From Allosphingosinicella indica (lineage in GTDB: Bacteria; Pseudomonadota; Alphaproteobacteria; Sphingomonadales; Sphingomonadaceae): a stretch of DNA of 64,000 bases. Shown here one piece after another: positions 23,647 to 32,965 of the stretch. The translations under genes were made by a program, and so were the position numbers. The stretch is taken from contig NZ_LT840185.1 in assembly GCF_900177405.1 (NCBI RefSeq), positions 1-64,000 of the forward strand, given 5' to 3'. Positions within the stretch are counted from its first letter, which is position 1. Each line of letters opens with the position of its first letter. The notes beneath the pieces are model-generated. The model was not told the DNA's origin. It worked only from the letters and a program-made list of their open reading frames with translations, and did no database searches.

Positions 23647-25310
23647 CAGGGCGATGCGAGCTGCGGCGTCAGCCCCGTATCGATCTTGGCGCGGATGCGG
23701 GTGGAATCCTCATCCTCCTCCGCCGCGGCGAGCGCCGCCGCCCAGGCGAAGCGTGCCTCGATCCGCCGGCCGACGCTGTAATAGGCATCGCCGAGATGCT
23801 CGTGGATCGCGGGATCGTTGGGCTCGCCGACGGCGGCGCGCTCGAGCAGCGGGATCGCCTGATCGGTCTTGCCGTTGAGGTGGAGCGCCCAGCCGAGCGA
23901 GTCGGTGATCGCCGCGTCGTTGGGCTGGAGCCGGCTCGCCTCGCGCACCAGTTTCTCCGCCTCGACGATATTCTCGCGCCGCTCGAGCTGGGCATAACCG
24001 AGATAGTTGAGGACGATCGGCTGGTCCGGCGCGAGCTTGTACGCCGCCTCCAGCTCTGGCTTGGCCTCGTTCCACCGCCCGCCCTGCTCCAACGCGCTGC
24101 CGCGCAGCAGGTGAAGAGTCCATTTCGCGGGCGGGCCGCTGTCGCTGGCGAGTGTCAGAGCCTGCCCATAAGCCTCTGCTGCTTCGGTATATTTCTTCGC
24201 CTCGGTGTAGAGATCGCCGAGCCGGGTCCATTCGGCGGCATTGGCGCCCTCACGCTTCGCGGCCGCTTCGGCGCGGGCCAGCGCGCCTTCGCGATCGCCG
24301 GTCGCGGCGAGCAGGCGGACGCGGCTGTCCTGTACCGCGGCGCGGAAGGGATCGCCGGCGGGGATGGCGTCGAGCGCGGCGAGCGCCGTCTCGCGATGAT
24401 CGGTCGCGGCGAGGAGGTCGCTGGCGACCAGCCAGGTCTCGCTGTTCTCCGGCGCGAGGAAGGTTGAGAGCCGCGCGAAGCCGACGCCGGCGCCCGGCGC
24501 GTTCTGGCCGGCGATGTCGGCGGCGAGGCGCGCGAGGAATTCGGCGATGCCGCTCCGCGCGCTGTCGATCGCGCCGGGAATCGGCTGGTTGGCGGCGAGC
24601 ATCGCACGCGCCGCCGCGACCGGCGGCTTGTCGCCCGCCAACAGCGTTTCCGCCGCGGCGCGGTCGCGCCGGCGCTGGAGCGTCGCGGCGGCGGCGATGC
24701 GGAGGCGCTGGGCCCGCCCGCCCTCGCCGGCGATCAGGGGTTCGAGCGCCGCCAGCCCCGCGTCGCGCTGGCCGAGCGCTAAAAGGAGCAATGCGCGATG
24801 CTCGGCGATATAGGAGCCGACCGTCCGGTCCTGCCCCGCGGCGTCGAGCTGCGCGAGCGCGTCGCGCTTCTTCGTCTCGAAGCTGAGCCAGGCCTTGAGG
24901 ACCGGCGTCATCAGCATGAACACGCGATCTTCGTCGAGCGCGGCGATCTCGGCCGATGCGGCCTTCCAGTTCTTGCGGGTGAGCGCATCGGCGAGAAGCG
25001 TGAAGCGCGCCTCGGCGGTCGCCATGCCGGCGCGTTCGAGCGTCCGCGCGGCGCGCACCGCCAGCGCCTGATCGCCCGCCGCCAACGCCTGATCGAGCGC
25101 GCGGAGGGCCAGCCCCGCGTCCTCGGGCGATGCCGCCATGACGGCGGCATAGCCCTGCGCCGCGCGCTCCGGGGCGCCGAAGCTGTCGGCGGCGCGCGCC
25201 TGGGCATAAGCGCTGATCAGCGAGCGATCGCTGACATTGGCATGCGCAGCGGCCGGAACCAGCGCCAGCGCCGTCGTGGCAGCGATAAGATGCTTACATG
25301 TTGGGATAAT
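23646..25310 (-). CDS. Periplasmic TPR-repeat protein with non-standard start codon
   Basis: About 555 residues. The N-terminus HLIAATTALALVPAAAHA looks like a cleavable signal peptide, followed by many TPR-type helices (for example AEWTRLGDLYTEAKKYTEAAEAYGQAL and PIVLNYLGYAQLERRENIVEAEKL). No ATG, GTG or TTG occurs in frame between 25484 and the signal peptide. ATT at 25310 or ATC at 25307 sits 5-8 bases after GGAGGAGG, overlapping the last codons of ETF-QO, so one of these is the likely start. The protein probably serves as an exported scaffold; the role of TPR proteins beside ETF-QO and ispE is unknown. Confidence 0.75.
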   Translation of the reverse strand: MIPTCKHLIAATTALALVPAAAHANVSDRSLISAYAQARAADSFGAPERAAQGYAAVMAASPEDAGLALRALDQALAAGDQALAVRAARTLERAGMATAEARFTLLADALTRKNWKAASAEIAALDEDRVFMLMTPVLKAWLSFETKKRDALAQLDAAGQDRTVGSYIAEHRALLLLALGQRDAGLAALEPLIAGEGGRAQRLRIAAAATLQRRRDRAAAETLLAGDKPPVAAARAMLAANQPIPGAIDSARSGIAEFLARLAADIAGQNAPGAGVGFARLSTFLAPENSETWLVASDLLAATDHRETALAALDAIPAGDPFRAAVQDSRVRLLAATGDREGALARAEAAAKREGANAAEWTRLGDLYTEAKKYTEAAEAYGQALTLASDSGPPAKWTLHLLRGSALEQGGRWNEAKPELEAAYKLAPDQPIVLNYLGYAQLERRENIVEAEKLVREASRLQPNDAAITDSLGWALHLNGKTDQAIPLLERAAVGEPNDPAIHEHLGDAYYSVGRRIEARFAWAAALAAAEEDEDSTRIRAKIDTGLTPQLASP

Positions 25311-26943
25311 TGGGGCCTCCTCCGCCCTCCGGGACCACCCAGTTGATGTTCTGCGGCGGATCCTTGATGTCGCACGTCTTGCAGTGGACGCAATTCTGCG
25401 CGTTGATGACGAAGCGGGGATCTCCCTCCGCCTCGCCGACCACCTCGTAAACGCCCGCCGGGCAATAACGCTGCGCCGGCTCGTCATAGAGCGGCAGATT
25501 GTGGCGGATCGGGATATCGGGATCCTTGAGCGTCAGGTGGATCGGCTGATCCTCCTCATGATTGGTGTTCGACAGGAACACCGAGGAGAGACGATCGAAG
25601 CTGATGACGCCGTCGGGTTTGAGATAGGCGATCTTGGGCGCCATGTCCTGCCGCCACATCTGGCTGTGATCGGGATGATGCTTCATCGTGAACGGCAGTC
25701 CGATCTTCAAATAGCGCATCCACATGTCTGCGCCCGCCAGCATCGTGCCGAGCGTGCCGCCGAACTTGGCGACCATCGGCTCGACGTTGCGGACCATCTT
25801 CAGTTCGTCCGCTACCCACGACGCGTGGAGCGCGGTGTCATAGTCGGCGAGCGTATCCCCCGCCCTCTCGGCCGAGATCGCGGCGAAGGCGGCTTCGGCG
25901 GCGAGCATCGCGCTCTTCATCGCGGTGTGGCTGCCCTTTATGCGCGGCACGTTGACGAAGCCCGCCGAGCAACCGATCAGCGCGCCGCCAGGAAAGACGA
26001 GCTTCGGGATCGCCTGATAGCCGCCCTCGTTGATCGCGCGCGCACCATAGGAGACGCGGCGCCCGCCCTCCAGGATCGCGCGGATCGACGGGTGCTGCTT
26101 CCAGCGCTGAAACTCCTCGAACGGAGCGAGGTGCGGGTTTTTGTAGGAGAGCGCGACCACGAAGCCTAGCGCGACCTGGTTGTTCTCCTGATGATAGAGG
26201 AAGCCGCCGCCCCAGGCATCGTCGAGCGGCCAGCCCTGGGTATGGATGACCCGGCCGGCCTGGTGCTTGGCGGGATCGATGTCCCAAAGCTCTTTCAGCC
26301 CGATTCCATATACTTGTGGCTCGCTCTCTGAATCAAGTGCGAAGATGCGCCTCAATTCCTTGGTGAGATGGCCGCGCACCCCTTCGGCAAAGAAGGTGTA
26401 TTTGCCGTGGAGCTCCATCCCGGGCTGGTAATCGGGCCTGTGCGTCCCGTCGCGCGCGACGCCCATGTCCCCGGTCGCGACGCCTTTCACCGATCCGTCG
26501 TCGTGGAACAATATCTCGGCGGCGGCGAAGCCCGGGAAGATCTCGACGCCCAGCGCCTCGGCCTGCCCCGCCAGCCAGCGACAGAGGTTGCCGAGGCTGA
26601 GCGTATAGGTGCCCTTGTTGTTCATGAAGGGCGGCATCATCAGATGCGGCACGGCATATTTGCCGGTGCGGCTGAGCACCCAATGATGGTTCTCGGTGAC
26701 CGGGACGGTGAGCGGGCTGCCCCGCTCCTTCCAGTCCGGGATCAGTTCGTCGAGCGCGCGGGGATCGACCACCGCGCCGGAGAGGATGTGCGCGCCGACC
26801 TCGGAGCCCTTTTCGAGGATGCAGACCGAAAGTTCGCGCCCCGCTTCGTCGGCAAGCTGTTTGAGGCGGATGCCAGCAGACAGGCCAGCGGGACCCGCGC
26901 CGACGATCACCACATCATATTGCATCGACTCCCGGTCCGCCAT
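25294..26943 (-). CDS. Electron transfer flavoprotein-ubiquinone oxidoreductase
   Basis: 549 residues, the normal family length. It has an N-terminal FAD-binding motif VVIVGAGPAGLSAGIRL, the ubiquinone/membrane region in the middle (GGALIGCSAGFVNVPRIKG), and a C-terminal 4Fe-4S site with CPAGVYEV and CVHCKTCDIKDP. It passes electrons from acyl-CoA dehydrogenases, through ETF, to ubiquinone at the inner membrane. The etfAB genes are not in the window. The final codons overlap the start region of the TPR gene. Confidence 0.95.
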   Translation of the reverse strand: MADRESMQYDVVIVGAGPAGLSAGIRLKQLADEAGRELSVCILEKGSEVGAHILSGAVVDPRALDELIPDWKERGSPLTVPVTENHHWVLSRTGKYAVPHLMMPPFMNNKGTYTLSLGNLCRWLAGQAEALGVEIFPGFAAAEILFHDDGSVKGVATGDMGVARDGTHRPDYQPGMELHGKYTFFAEGVRGHLTKELRRIFALDSESEPQVYGIGLKELWDIDPAKHQAGRVIHTQGWPLDDAWGGGFLYHQENNQVALGFVVALSYKNPHLAPFEEFQRWKQHPSIRAILEGGRRVSYGARAINEGGYQAIPKLVFPGGALIGCSAGFVNVPRIKGSHTAMKSAMLAAEAAFAAISAERAGDTLADYDTALHASWVADELKMVRNVEPMVAKFGGTLGTMLAGADMWMRYLKIGLPFTMKHHPDHSQMWRQDMAPKIAYLKPDGVISFDRLSSVFLSNTNHEEDQPIHLTLKDPDIPIRHNLPLYDEPAQRYCPAGVYEVVGEAEGDPRFVINAQNCVHCKTCDIKDPPQNINWVVPEGGGGPNYPNM

Positions 26944-27059
26944 TCACCGTCCTTCCGTGTCGCCCTGCCGCCGCCTTTCACCGCAAACGGCCAACGCTTT
27001 GCAGATAGGCCAGCGGTTTGCGGTTGACCAGACCGCCGCGGACTGACTCAAGTGGCGGC

Positions 27060-27788
27060 GTGGAGCGGGGTGAGACCTTGGATCCCGCCACTGCGGCGAG
27101 CGCGCTGGAGTGGTGGGCGGACGCGGGCATCGACGTGATCGTCGGCGAGGAGCCACGCAATTGGCTGCGCGCGAAGACCTCGGAGCCGGCCCCGCCAGCC
27201 GCGATGCCGGAACCTGCCGCGCCGGCAACGGCACTTCCCGATCAGCTCGGCCTTTTCCAGGATCATCTCGCGACCAGCGACGCGCTGCCGCATCACGCGC
27301 CGGGCGCGCCGCGCGTCTGCCCCTCGGGCGATCCTGCCGCCGGGCTGATGATCGTGATCGACATGCCGGCGTCCGAAGATTGCGCCGCCGGCACTTTGCT
27401 ATCGGGCGACGCCGGGCGGCTGTTCGACCGGATGCTCTCCGCGATCGGGCGCGACCGGTCGTCGATGTACCTCGCCGCCCTATCCTGCTTCCGCGCGCCC
27501 AGCGGCCGGCTGTCCGGCGATGCGGCACGGCAGTGCACCGATCTCGCGCTCCATCATATCGCGCTCGCCAAGCCGCGCGCGCTGCTGCTGTTCGGCGACG
27601 GCGCGGCGCATGCGATGCTGGGCGCAACGGTGGCGCAAGCGCGGGGCCGGTGGCACGATTTGGAAACCCCCGCGGGCGCAATACGGACGCTGGCGACGCT
27701 GTCGCCCGAGTTGCTGCTGCGCCAGCCCGCGCTCAAGGCGCACGCCTGGGCCGACCTGCAAATGCTGATACGGGAGCTGGACGGATGA
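27060..27788 (+). CDS. Degenerate uracil-DNA glycosylase-like protein (family 4 fold)
   Basis: 242 residues from GTG 27060. The frame follows the family 4 UDG pattern (SGDAGRLFDRMLSAIGRDRSSMYLAALSCFRAP, LLLFGDGAAHAMLG, ARGRWHDL), but key motifs are altered. The catalytic GEAPG-type motif reads IDMPASED, the HPS motif of the C-terminus reads LSPE, and only one of the two N-terminal cluster cysteines (CPSG) is present, with Cys in SCFRAP and RQCTDL. It is thus unlikely to be a normal glycosylase. The Ala/Pro-rich N-terminal 60 residues are extra. Overlaps the next gene by 4 bases. Confidence 0.72.
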   Translation: MERGETLDPATAASALEWWADAGIDVIVGEEPRNWLRAKTSEPAPPAAMPEPAAPATALPDQLGLFQDHLATSDALPHHAPGAPRVCPSGDPAAGLMIVIDMPASEDCAAGTLLSGDAGRLFDRMLSAIGRDRSSMYLAALSCFRAPSGRLSGDAARQCTDLALHHIALAKPRALLLFGDGAAHAMLGATVAQARGRWHDLETPAGAIRTLATLSPELLLRQPALKAHAWADLQMLIRELDG

Positions 27789-29554
27789 CCAGACTTCGCT
27801 TCCTCCTTCTCGCCGCGGTGGCAGCGGCGGCGTTGCCCGTCGCGCCTGCCGTAGCCGGCGATGCCCGTCTCGCGCGCGGCCAGGCGAAGCATGCTCTGCC
27901 CACGATGTTGAGCCAGTCCGAGCGCGAAAATTATCGCGCGATCTTCGCATCGATCCGCGGCGCGAACTGGGGCGACGCGGCGACGCGGCTGGACGGCACG
28001 CAGCCGGGGCTTCTCCACAATGCGGCGCGCGCGGAGCTCTATCTCGCCAAAGGATCGCCGACCGTATCGCTCGACCAATTGCTGACGCTGATCGCCGTCG
28101 CGCCCGATCTGCCGCAGGCCGCGCAGCTCTCTCGCCTCGCGACGACGCGCGGCGCAACGAGCCTTCCCAACATTCCCGTCGCGCAAAATCTGGTCTGGGC
28201 CGGCAGCCAGCCGCGCCGCGGCCGCGCGCGATCGACCAGCACCGATCCGCTCGCGCGCGCGCTCGACGCGAAGATCCAGCCGCTGATCGTCGGCGACCAG
28301 CCCGTCACGGCCGAGGCGCTGCTGGCGTCCGAAGGTTACAACCTGCCGCTCGAGACGCAGACCGAGTTCCGCCAGCGCATCGCCTGGTCCTATTACATCA
28401 TCGGCGCCGACCGCGACGCGAAGCGGCTCGCGGACGTCGCACGCGGCGGCTCGGGGGAATGGGCGCTGCAGGCGGCATGGGTCTCGGGGCTCGCCGCCTG
28501 GCGGATGCACGACTGCAACGCGGCGGGCGACGCGTTCGCGACGGTCGGCAGCCGATCAGGCGACCCCGAGCTGATGGCAGCAGGCAATTATTGGGCGGCG
28601 CGCGCCGACATGATGTGCGGGCGGCCCGAGCGGGTGCAGGCGCGGCTGCGCACCGCATCGCGGCTGAAGGAGACCTTCTACGGGCTGATCGCCGCCAGCG
28701 CGCTCGGCATTCGCGCGCCGGGCTTTTCGGAGCTGCACGATTTCCGCGACGCAGAATGGCAGCGGATCGGCAGCAAGCCCAACGTCCGCGCCGCGCTGGC
28801 GCTCGCCGAGATCGGCGAGACCGGGCTGGCCGACACCTTCATCCGCCACCAAGCGCGGATCGGCGGCAATGCCGATCATGACGCGATGCTGCACCTGGCA
28901 AGCGACCTAAACCTCGCCTCCACCCAATATTGGCTGGCGCACAATGCGCCGCGCGGGGCGCGGGTGAATTACGGCGCGCGCTACCCGATGCCGGGCTGGA
29001 CGCCGACCGGCGGCTGGCGCGTCGATCAGTCGCTGGTCTTCGCGCACACGTTGCAGGAATCGAACTTCCGCACCGAAGTGGTGAGCCCGGCGGGCGCGGT
29101 GGGGCTGATGCAGGTCCGCCCTGGAACGGCGAGTGACATCGCCCGCTGGAGCGGCCGCCCGTTCAGCCGCGACCAGCTCACCAACCCCGCCGGCAACATG
29201 GAATATGGCCAGAGCTATCTGGAATATCTGCGGGGGCAAGGCGGCACCGGTGGGCTGCTCCCCAAGGTGATCGCCGCCTACAATGCTGGCCCGGCGCCGA
29301 TCGCCGAATGGAATTTGCGCAACATGGATCGCGGCGATCCTCTGCTCTACATCGAGAGCATCCCTTATTGGGAGACGCGCGGCTATGTGCCGATCGTGCT
29401 CCGCAACTACTGGATCTACGAAGAGAAGGCGGACAAGACCTCGACCAGCCGCAAAGCGCTGGCGCAGGGCATGTGGCCGCGCTTCCCCGGCATGTCCGGC
29501 CCCACCGCGGTGCGCATCACGCCGCGCCCGACGCAGGCGGCGGCGAGCGACTGA
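27785..29554 (+). CDS. Soluble lytic murein transglycosylase (Slt type)
   Basis: 589 residues with a signal peptide (LRFLLLAAVAAAALPVAPAVAG). A long alpha-superhelical domain precedes the C-terminal SLT domain, where HTLQESNFRTEVVSPAGAVG contains the catalytic Glu and is followed by LMQVRPGTASDIA, NMEYGQSYLEYLRG and KVIAAYNAGP. It cleaves glycan strands in the periplasm with formation of anhydromuramic ends. The ATG overlaps the stop of the UDG-like gene (ATGA), an unexplained pairing of DNA-repair-like and wall genes. Confidence 0.93.
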   Translation: MTRLRFLLLAAVAAAALPVAPAVAGDARLARGQAKHALPTMLSQSERENYRAIFASIRGANWGDAATRLDGTQPGLLHNAARAELYLAKGSPTVSLDQLLTLIAVAPDLPQAAQLSRLATTRGATSLPNIPVAQNLVWAGSQPRRGRARSTSTDPLARALDAKIQPLIVGDQPVTAEALLASEGYNLPLETQTEFRQRIAWSYYIIGADRDAKRLADVARGGSGEWALQAAWVSGLAAWRMHDCNAAGDAFATVGSRSGDPELMAAGNYWAARADMMCGRPERVQARLRTASRLKETFYGLIAASALGIRAPGFSELHDFRDAEWQRIGSKPNVRAALALAEIGETGLADTFIRHQARIGGNADHDAMLHLASDLNLASTQYWLAHNAPRGARVNYGARYPMPGWTPTGGWRVDQSLVFAHTLQESNFRTEVVSPAGAVGLMQVRPGTASDIARWSGRPFSRDQLTNPAGNMEYGQSYLEYLRGQGGTGGLLPKVIAAYNAGPAPIAEWNLRNMDRGDPLLYIESIPYWETRGYVPIVLRNYWIYEEKADKTSTSRKALAQGMWPRFPGMSGPTAVRITPRPTQAAASD

Positions 29555-29564
29555 GGGGCGGGGC

Positions 29565-30065
29565 TCACACGCGCCGGATCATGTAGCGCGCATCGGGGCC
29601 GTAGCTCGCGAGCTTCCGGGTGAGCGCGGCATCCCGAGTGACCTCCGCGAATCCGAGCCGTGTCCAGAAGGCGGCGCTGTCGTTAACCGACACCAAGCCG
29701 ATCGTGGTGAAGCCGTCCGCCTTCGCACGATCGACAAGCAGAGCGATGCCTGCGCGCGCGCGACCAGACCCGCCGGCTTCCGGCAATAGCGCGAGATCGT
29801 GCAGGTAAAGCGCGCTCGTTCTTTCGGGCAGCTCGTCGAGCGGGGCATCCAGCGCAGGCATTTCCCCCAGCGGCCAATGATAGGCGATGAGGTAGCCGGC
29901 TATTTTGTCCGTATCGGCGAGCACGAAGCAGTTGCCCGGACTCAGCCGCAGCCGCTCGGCGAAACGCTCGGGCGCTTCGGGGTGATCGGGAAAGGCCACT
30001 TTGGCGACAGCAGTGACGCCGGACAGGTCGGTTGGTGTCATCGGCCGCCAGTGCCAGTCGATCAT
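29565..30065 (-). CDS. GNAT-family N-acetyltransferase
   Basis: 166 residues from ATG 30065 (MIDWHWRPMTPTDL). It has LHDLALLPEAGGSGRARAGIAL, where the acetyl-CoA loop is changed to GSGRARAG, then TIGLVSVNDSAAFWTRLGF. Upstream in-frame sequence reading VIPAKAGI and WIPAFAGMT comes from the intergenic repeat and is not coding. The acceptor is unknown. It is divergent from the LexA-box radical SAM gene. Confidence 0.78.
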   Translation of the reverse strand: MIDWHWRPMTPTDLSGVTAVAKVAFPDHPEAPERFAERLRLSPGNCFVLADTDKIAGYLIAYHWPLGEMPALDAPLDELPERTSALYLHDLALLPEAGGSGRARAGIALLVDRAKADGFTTIGLVSVNDSAAFWTRLGFAEVTRDAALTRKLASYGPDARYMIRRV

Positions 30066-30078
30066 TATCCATTCTCCC

Positions 30079-30165
30079 GTCATTCCGGCGAAAGCCGGAA
30101 TCCATCTTCTTGGGCCGCGACGCAATGAGCAAGAAAGGTGGATCCCGGCCTTCGCCGGGATGACG
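30079..30165. repeat. Intergenic palindromic repeat, type A' inverted pair
   Basis: GTCATTCCGGCGAAAGCCGG with AATCCA and, 40 bases later, GGTGGATCCCGGCCTTCGCC with GGGATGACG form an inverted pair in the divergent gap between the GNAT and radical SAM genes. These arms produce the false peptides VIPAKAGI and WIPAFAGMT when translated. Confidence 0.85.
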
Positions 30166-30186
30166 AATGACTGGTGCCAACAAAAT

Positions 30187-30201
30187 GTTCGTGTTATGTT
30201 C
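30187..30201. promoter_or_regulatory. LexA (SOS) operator, alphaproteobacterial type
   Basis: GTTC-GTGTTAT-GTTC matches the alphaproteobacterial LexA consensus GTTC-N7-GTTC exactly. It ends 6 bases before the ATG at 30208 of the radical SAM gene, and TATGTT inside it could serve as a -10 hexamer. Placement over a start region is typical of SOS operators. Confidence 0.72.
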
Positions 30202-30207
30202 CCACTT

Positions 30208-31284
30208 ATGCGCAATCCCGAAGTCCGCCCTGGCCGCGGCGCGCCCGACAACCGGGTGCCGACGCGGTTCGGGCTGGCGACGCGCGAGGCGGACGGCGAC
30301 TGGCTCGACGCGCGCGAGGGGATCGACGGCGAGGCGCCCAAGATGCGCACTACTGTCACCGTCGAGCGGCCGAAGACGATCATTTCGCGCAACGTTTCCC
30401 CTGACATCGGCTTCGACCGCTCGATCAACGCCTACCGCGGCTGCGAGCACGGCTGTATCTACTGCTTCGCGCGGCCGACCCACGTCTTCCACGACCTCTC
30501 GCCCGGCCTTGATTTCGAGACGCGGCTGTTCGCCAAGCCGGATGCCGCGAAGCTGCTCCGCGCCGAGCTCGGCAGGCGCGGCTACGTGCCGGAAACAATC
30601 GCGATGGGGACGAACACCGATCCCTATCAGCCGATCGAGGATGAGTGGCGGATCACGCGGTCGATCCTCGAGGTGCTGAAGGAGACCAATCACCCGTTCA
30701 GCATCACCACCAAGTCCGACCGGGTGCTGCGCGATCTCGATCTCATCGCGCCGATGGCCGCGCTCGGCCTCGCGCATGTCGCGATATCGGTGACCTCGCT
30801 CACCCCCGCGATCTCACGCACGCTGGAGCCGCGCGCGCCGGCGACGCGCAAGCGGCTGGCGGCGGTGAAGGCGCTCGCCGAGGCCGGCGTCCCCGCCTAC
30901 GTCTCGATCGCCCCGGTGGTTCCGGCGATCACCGATCACGAGATGGAGGCGCTGGTCGAGGCGGCGGCGGAGGCAGGCGCAAAGGGAGTATTCTACATTC
31001 CGGTGCGGCTGCCGCATGAGGTGGCGCCGTTGTTCCGCGCCTGGCTCGACGAACATTATCCCGACCGCGCCGGCAAGGTGATGGCGATCATCCGATCGCT
31101 GCGCGGCGGGCGCGACAACGATCCGAATTTCGGGACGCGGATGCGCGGGCAAGGGCCGTGGGCGGATCTGCTCCGCATCCGCTTCCAGCGCGCGGTGGCG
31201 AAGCACGGGCTGAACCGGGAGCGGCTCCATCTGCGCACCGACCTGTTCCAGCCGCCGGAGGGCGATCAGATGCGGCTGTTCTGA
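30208..31284 (+). CDS. Radical SAM protein (SplB-related, PA0069 family)
   Basis: 358 residues from ATG 30208 (MRNPEVRPGRGAP); ATG 30196 is less likely because it lies in the LexA box. The cluster motif CEHGCIYCFARP matches CxxxCxxC, and FHDLSPGLDFETRLFAKP and AMGTNTDPYQPIE are typical of this SplB-like group. These enzymes cleave SAM to a 5'-deoxyadenosyl radical. Relatedness to spore photoproduct lyase and the LexA site suggest DNA repair, but no activity has been read from the sequence. Confidence 0.88.
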   Translation: MRNPEVRPGRGAPDNRVPTRFGLATREADGDWLDAREGIDGEAPKMRTTVTVERPKTIISRNVSPDIGFDRSINAYRGCEHGCIYCFARPTHVFHDLSPGLDFETRLFAKPDAAKLLRAELGRRGYVPETIAMGTNTDPYQPIEDEWRITRSILEVLKETNHPFSITTKSDRVLRDLDLIAPMAALGLAHVAISVTSLTPAISRTLEPRAPATRKRLAAVKALAEAGVPAYVSIAPVVPAITDHEMEALVEAAAEAGAKGVFYIPVRLPHEVAPLFRAWLDEHYPDRAGKVMAIIRSLRGGRDNDPNFGTRMRGQGPWADLLRIRFQRAVAKHGLNRERLHLRTDLFQPPEGDQMRLF

Positions 31285-31297
31285 CCAGTCCGCGGTG

Positions 31298-32893
31298 TCA
31301 TGCCGCCTTGAGCTTGTAGTCGCGATACTGGTCCCGGATCGCGGTCTTGAGCAGCTTGCCGGTCGCGGTGTGGGGCAGGCTGTCGACGAACAGTATCTCG
31401 TCGGGCAGCCACCATTTGGCGACATGGTTGCGCAGGTGATCAAGGATGTCCGCCTCGCTCACGTTCGTACCCTCGCGACGGACGACGAGGAGGATCGGAC
31501 GTTCGTCCCACTTGGGATGCGGCACACCCACCGCCGCGGCTTCGGCGACGCCGGGACAGCCGACCGCGGCATTTTCGAGATCGATCGAACTGATCCACTC
31601 GCCGCCCGATTTAATGACGTCCTTCGACCGGTCGGTGATCTGGAGCACGCCGTCGGTATGAAGGATCGCGACGTCGCCGGTGTCGAACCAGCCGCCATCT
31701 TCGGTCGAAGGTTCATCCGCCTTGAAATAGCGCTCGACGATCCAAGGTCCGCGCGCCTGCAGACGCCCGGAGGTCCGGCCGTCGCGCGGCAGGACATTGC
31801 CGTCGTCGTCGACGGTGCGCAGCTCGACGCCGAACGGCGCGCGGCCTTGCTTGGAGACGAGATCGAGCTGCTCGGCCCAGTCCATGTCGTCCCAGTTCGC
31901 GGGGCGGCCGCCGCAAGTGCCGAGCGGCGACATCTCGGTCATCCCCCAGGCGTGGCCGACCTGGATGCCGCGCTTCATGAACCATTCGATCATCGCGCGC
32001 GGCGCCGCCGACCCGCCGATAGTGACAATCTGCAGCGGACCCATTTCGGCGCCCGTTGCCTCGACATGGCCGATGAGCGCGAGCCAGACGGTGGGCACGC
32101 CCGCGGTGTGGGTGACGCCTTCGTCACGCATCAGATCGCACATCACATGCGGCGTGTAATCGGCGGAAAAGACGAGCTTCATGCCGACGATCGGCGCGGC
32201 GAAGGGCAGGCCCCAGGCCGCCGCGTGGAACATCGGCACGATGGGGAGGCCGACCGAGCGGTTGGAGAGCGCGAACACGTCGGGCATCACTTCGGTCAGC
32301 GCGTGGAGCACAGTGGAGCGATGCTCGTAGAGCACGCCCTTCGGATTACCGGTGGTGCCCGATGTGTAGCAGAGCATCGCCGGATCGCGCTCGTCGCCGT
32401 CCACCCAGGCGTAATCGGCGCTCTCCGGCGCGATCAGATCTTCGAAACCGACGTCCCCGGCGGCCGGATCGAAGCAGATATAATGTTCGACGGTGGTGAG
32501 CTGCGGCCTCAGCTTCTCGACGATCGGCGCAAAGGCGGCGTCGTAGAAGAGGATACGGTCCTCGGCATGGTTGCAAATATAGACGAGTTGCTCCTCGAAC
32601 AGCCGCGGGTTCACGGTGTGGAGCACGCCGCCCATGCCGATCACGCCATACCAGGCGACGAGATGGCGGCCGTGGTTCATCGCCAGGGTGGCGATCCGGT
32701 CGCCGGGCTTCATCCCCAGCCGTTCGAGCGCATTGGCGAGGCGGCGTGCGTCGCGGGCAATGCCGGCCCAGTCGGTGCGGACGACATCGCCAGCGGCGTA
32801 GCGCGACACGATCTCGCGCGGGCCATGCTCGCGCTCGGCATGGTCGATCAGCCGCGTGATCCGCAGCGGCCAATGTTGCATCGCGCCCAGCAT
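31298..32893 (-). CDS. Long-chain acyl-CoA ligase (AMP-forming)
   Basis: 531 residues. The ANL adenylation motifs are present: [20 protein letters not shown] (P-loop), [23 protein letters not shown] and [17 protein letters not shown], with the C-terminal lysine in [13 protein letters not shown]. It activates a fatty or related carboxylic acid with ATP and CoA in the cytosol. Start ATG at 32893, with a second ATG at 32881. It follows dnaE on the same strand after 72 bases that contain a GC-rich stem-loop (TTCGCTAAGGTAAGCGAA). Confidence 0.9.
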   Translation of the reverse strand: MLGAMQHWPLRITRLIDHAEREHGPREIVSRYAAGDVVRTDWAGIARDARRLANALERLGMKPGDRIATLAMNHGRHLVAWYGVIGMGGVLHTVNPRLFEEQLVYICNHAEDRILFYDAAFAPIVEKLRPQLTTVEHYICFDPAAGDVGFEDLIAPESADYAWVDGDERDPAMLCYTSGTTGNPKGVLYEHRSTVLHALTEVMPDVFALSNRSVGLPIVPMFHAAAWGLPFAAPIVGMKLVFSADYTPHVMCDLMRDEGVTHTAGVPTVWLALIGHVEATGAEMGPLQIVTIGGSAAPRAMIEWFMKRGIQVGHAWGMTEMSPLGTCGGRPANWDDMDWAEQLDLVSKQGRAPFGVELRTVDDDGNVLPRDGRTSGRLQARGPWIVERYFKADEPSTEDGGWFDTGDVAILHTDGVLQITDRSKDVIKSGGEWISSIDLENAAVGCPGVAEAAAVGVPHPKWDERPILLVVRREGTNVSEADILDHLRNHVAKWWLPDEILFVDSLPHTATGKLLKTAIRDQYRDYKLKAA

Positions 32894-32965
32894 CGCCGTC
32901 TCCCGTTCGTCTTTTCGCTTACCTTAGCGAAGACGGCCGCGATGCGAAGCCCCCCGGGGCGGCGG

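Noticed and set aside
30079-30165. N-terminal extensions of the GNAT and radical SAM genes reading VIPAKAGI and WIPAFAGMT
   Set aside because: These peptides come from the intergenic palindromic repeat and are a common false extension.
32894-32965. Intrinsic terminator after dnaE
   Set aside because: A stem-loop (TTCGCTAAGGTAAGCGAA) exists, but it lacks a T-run, so I did not call it a terminator.
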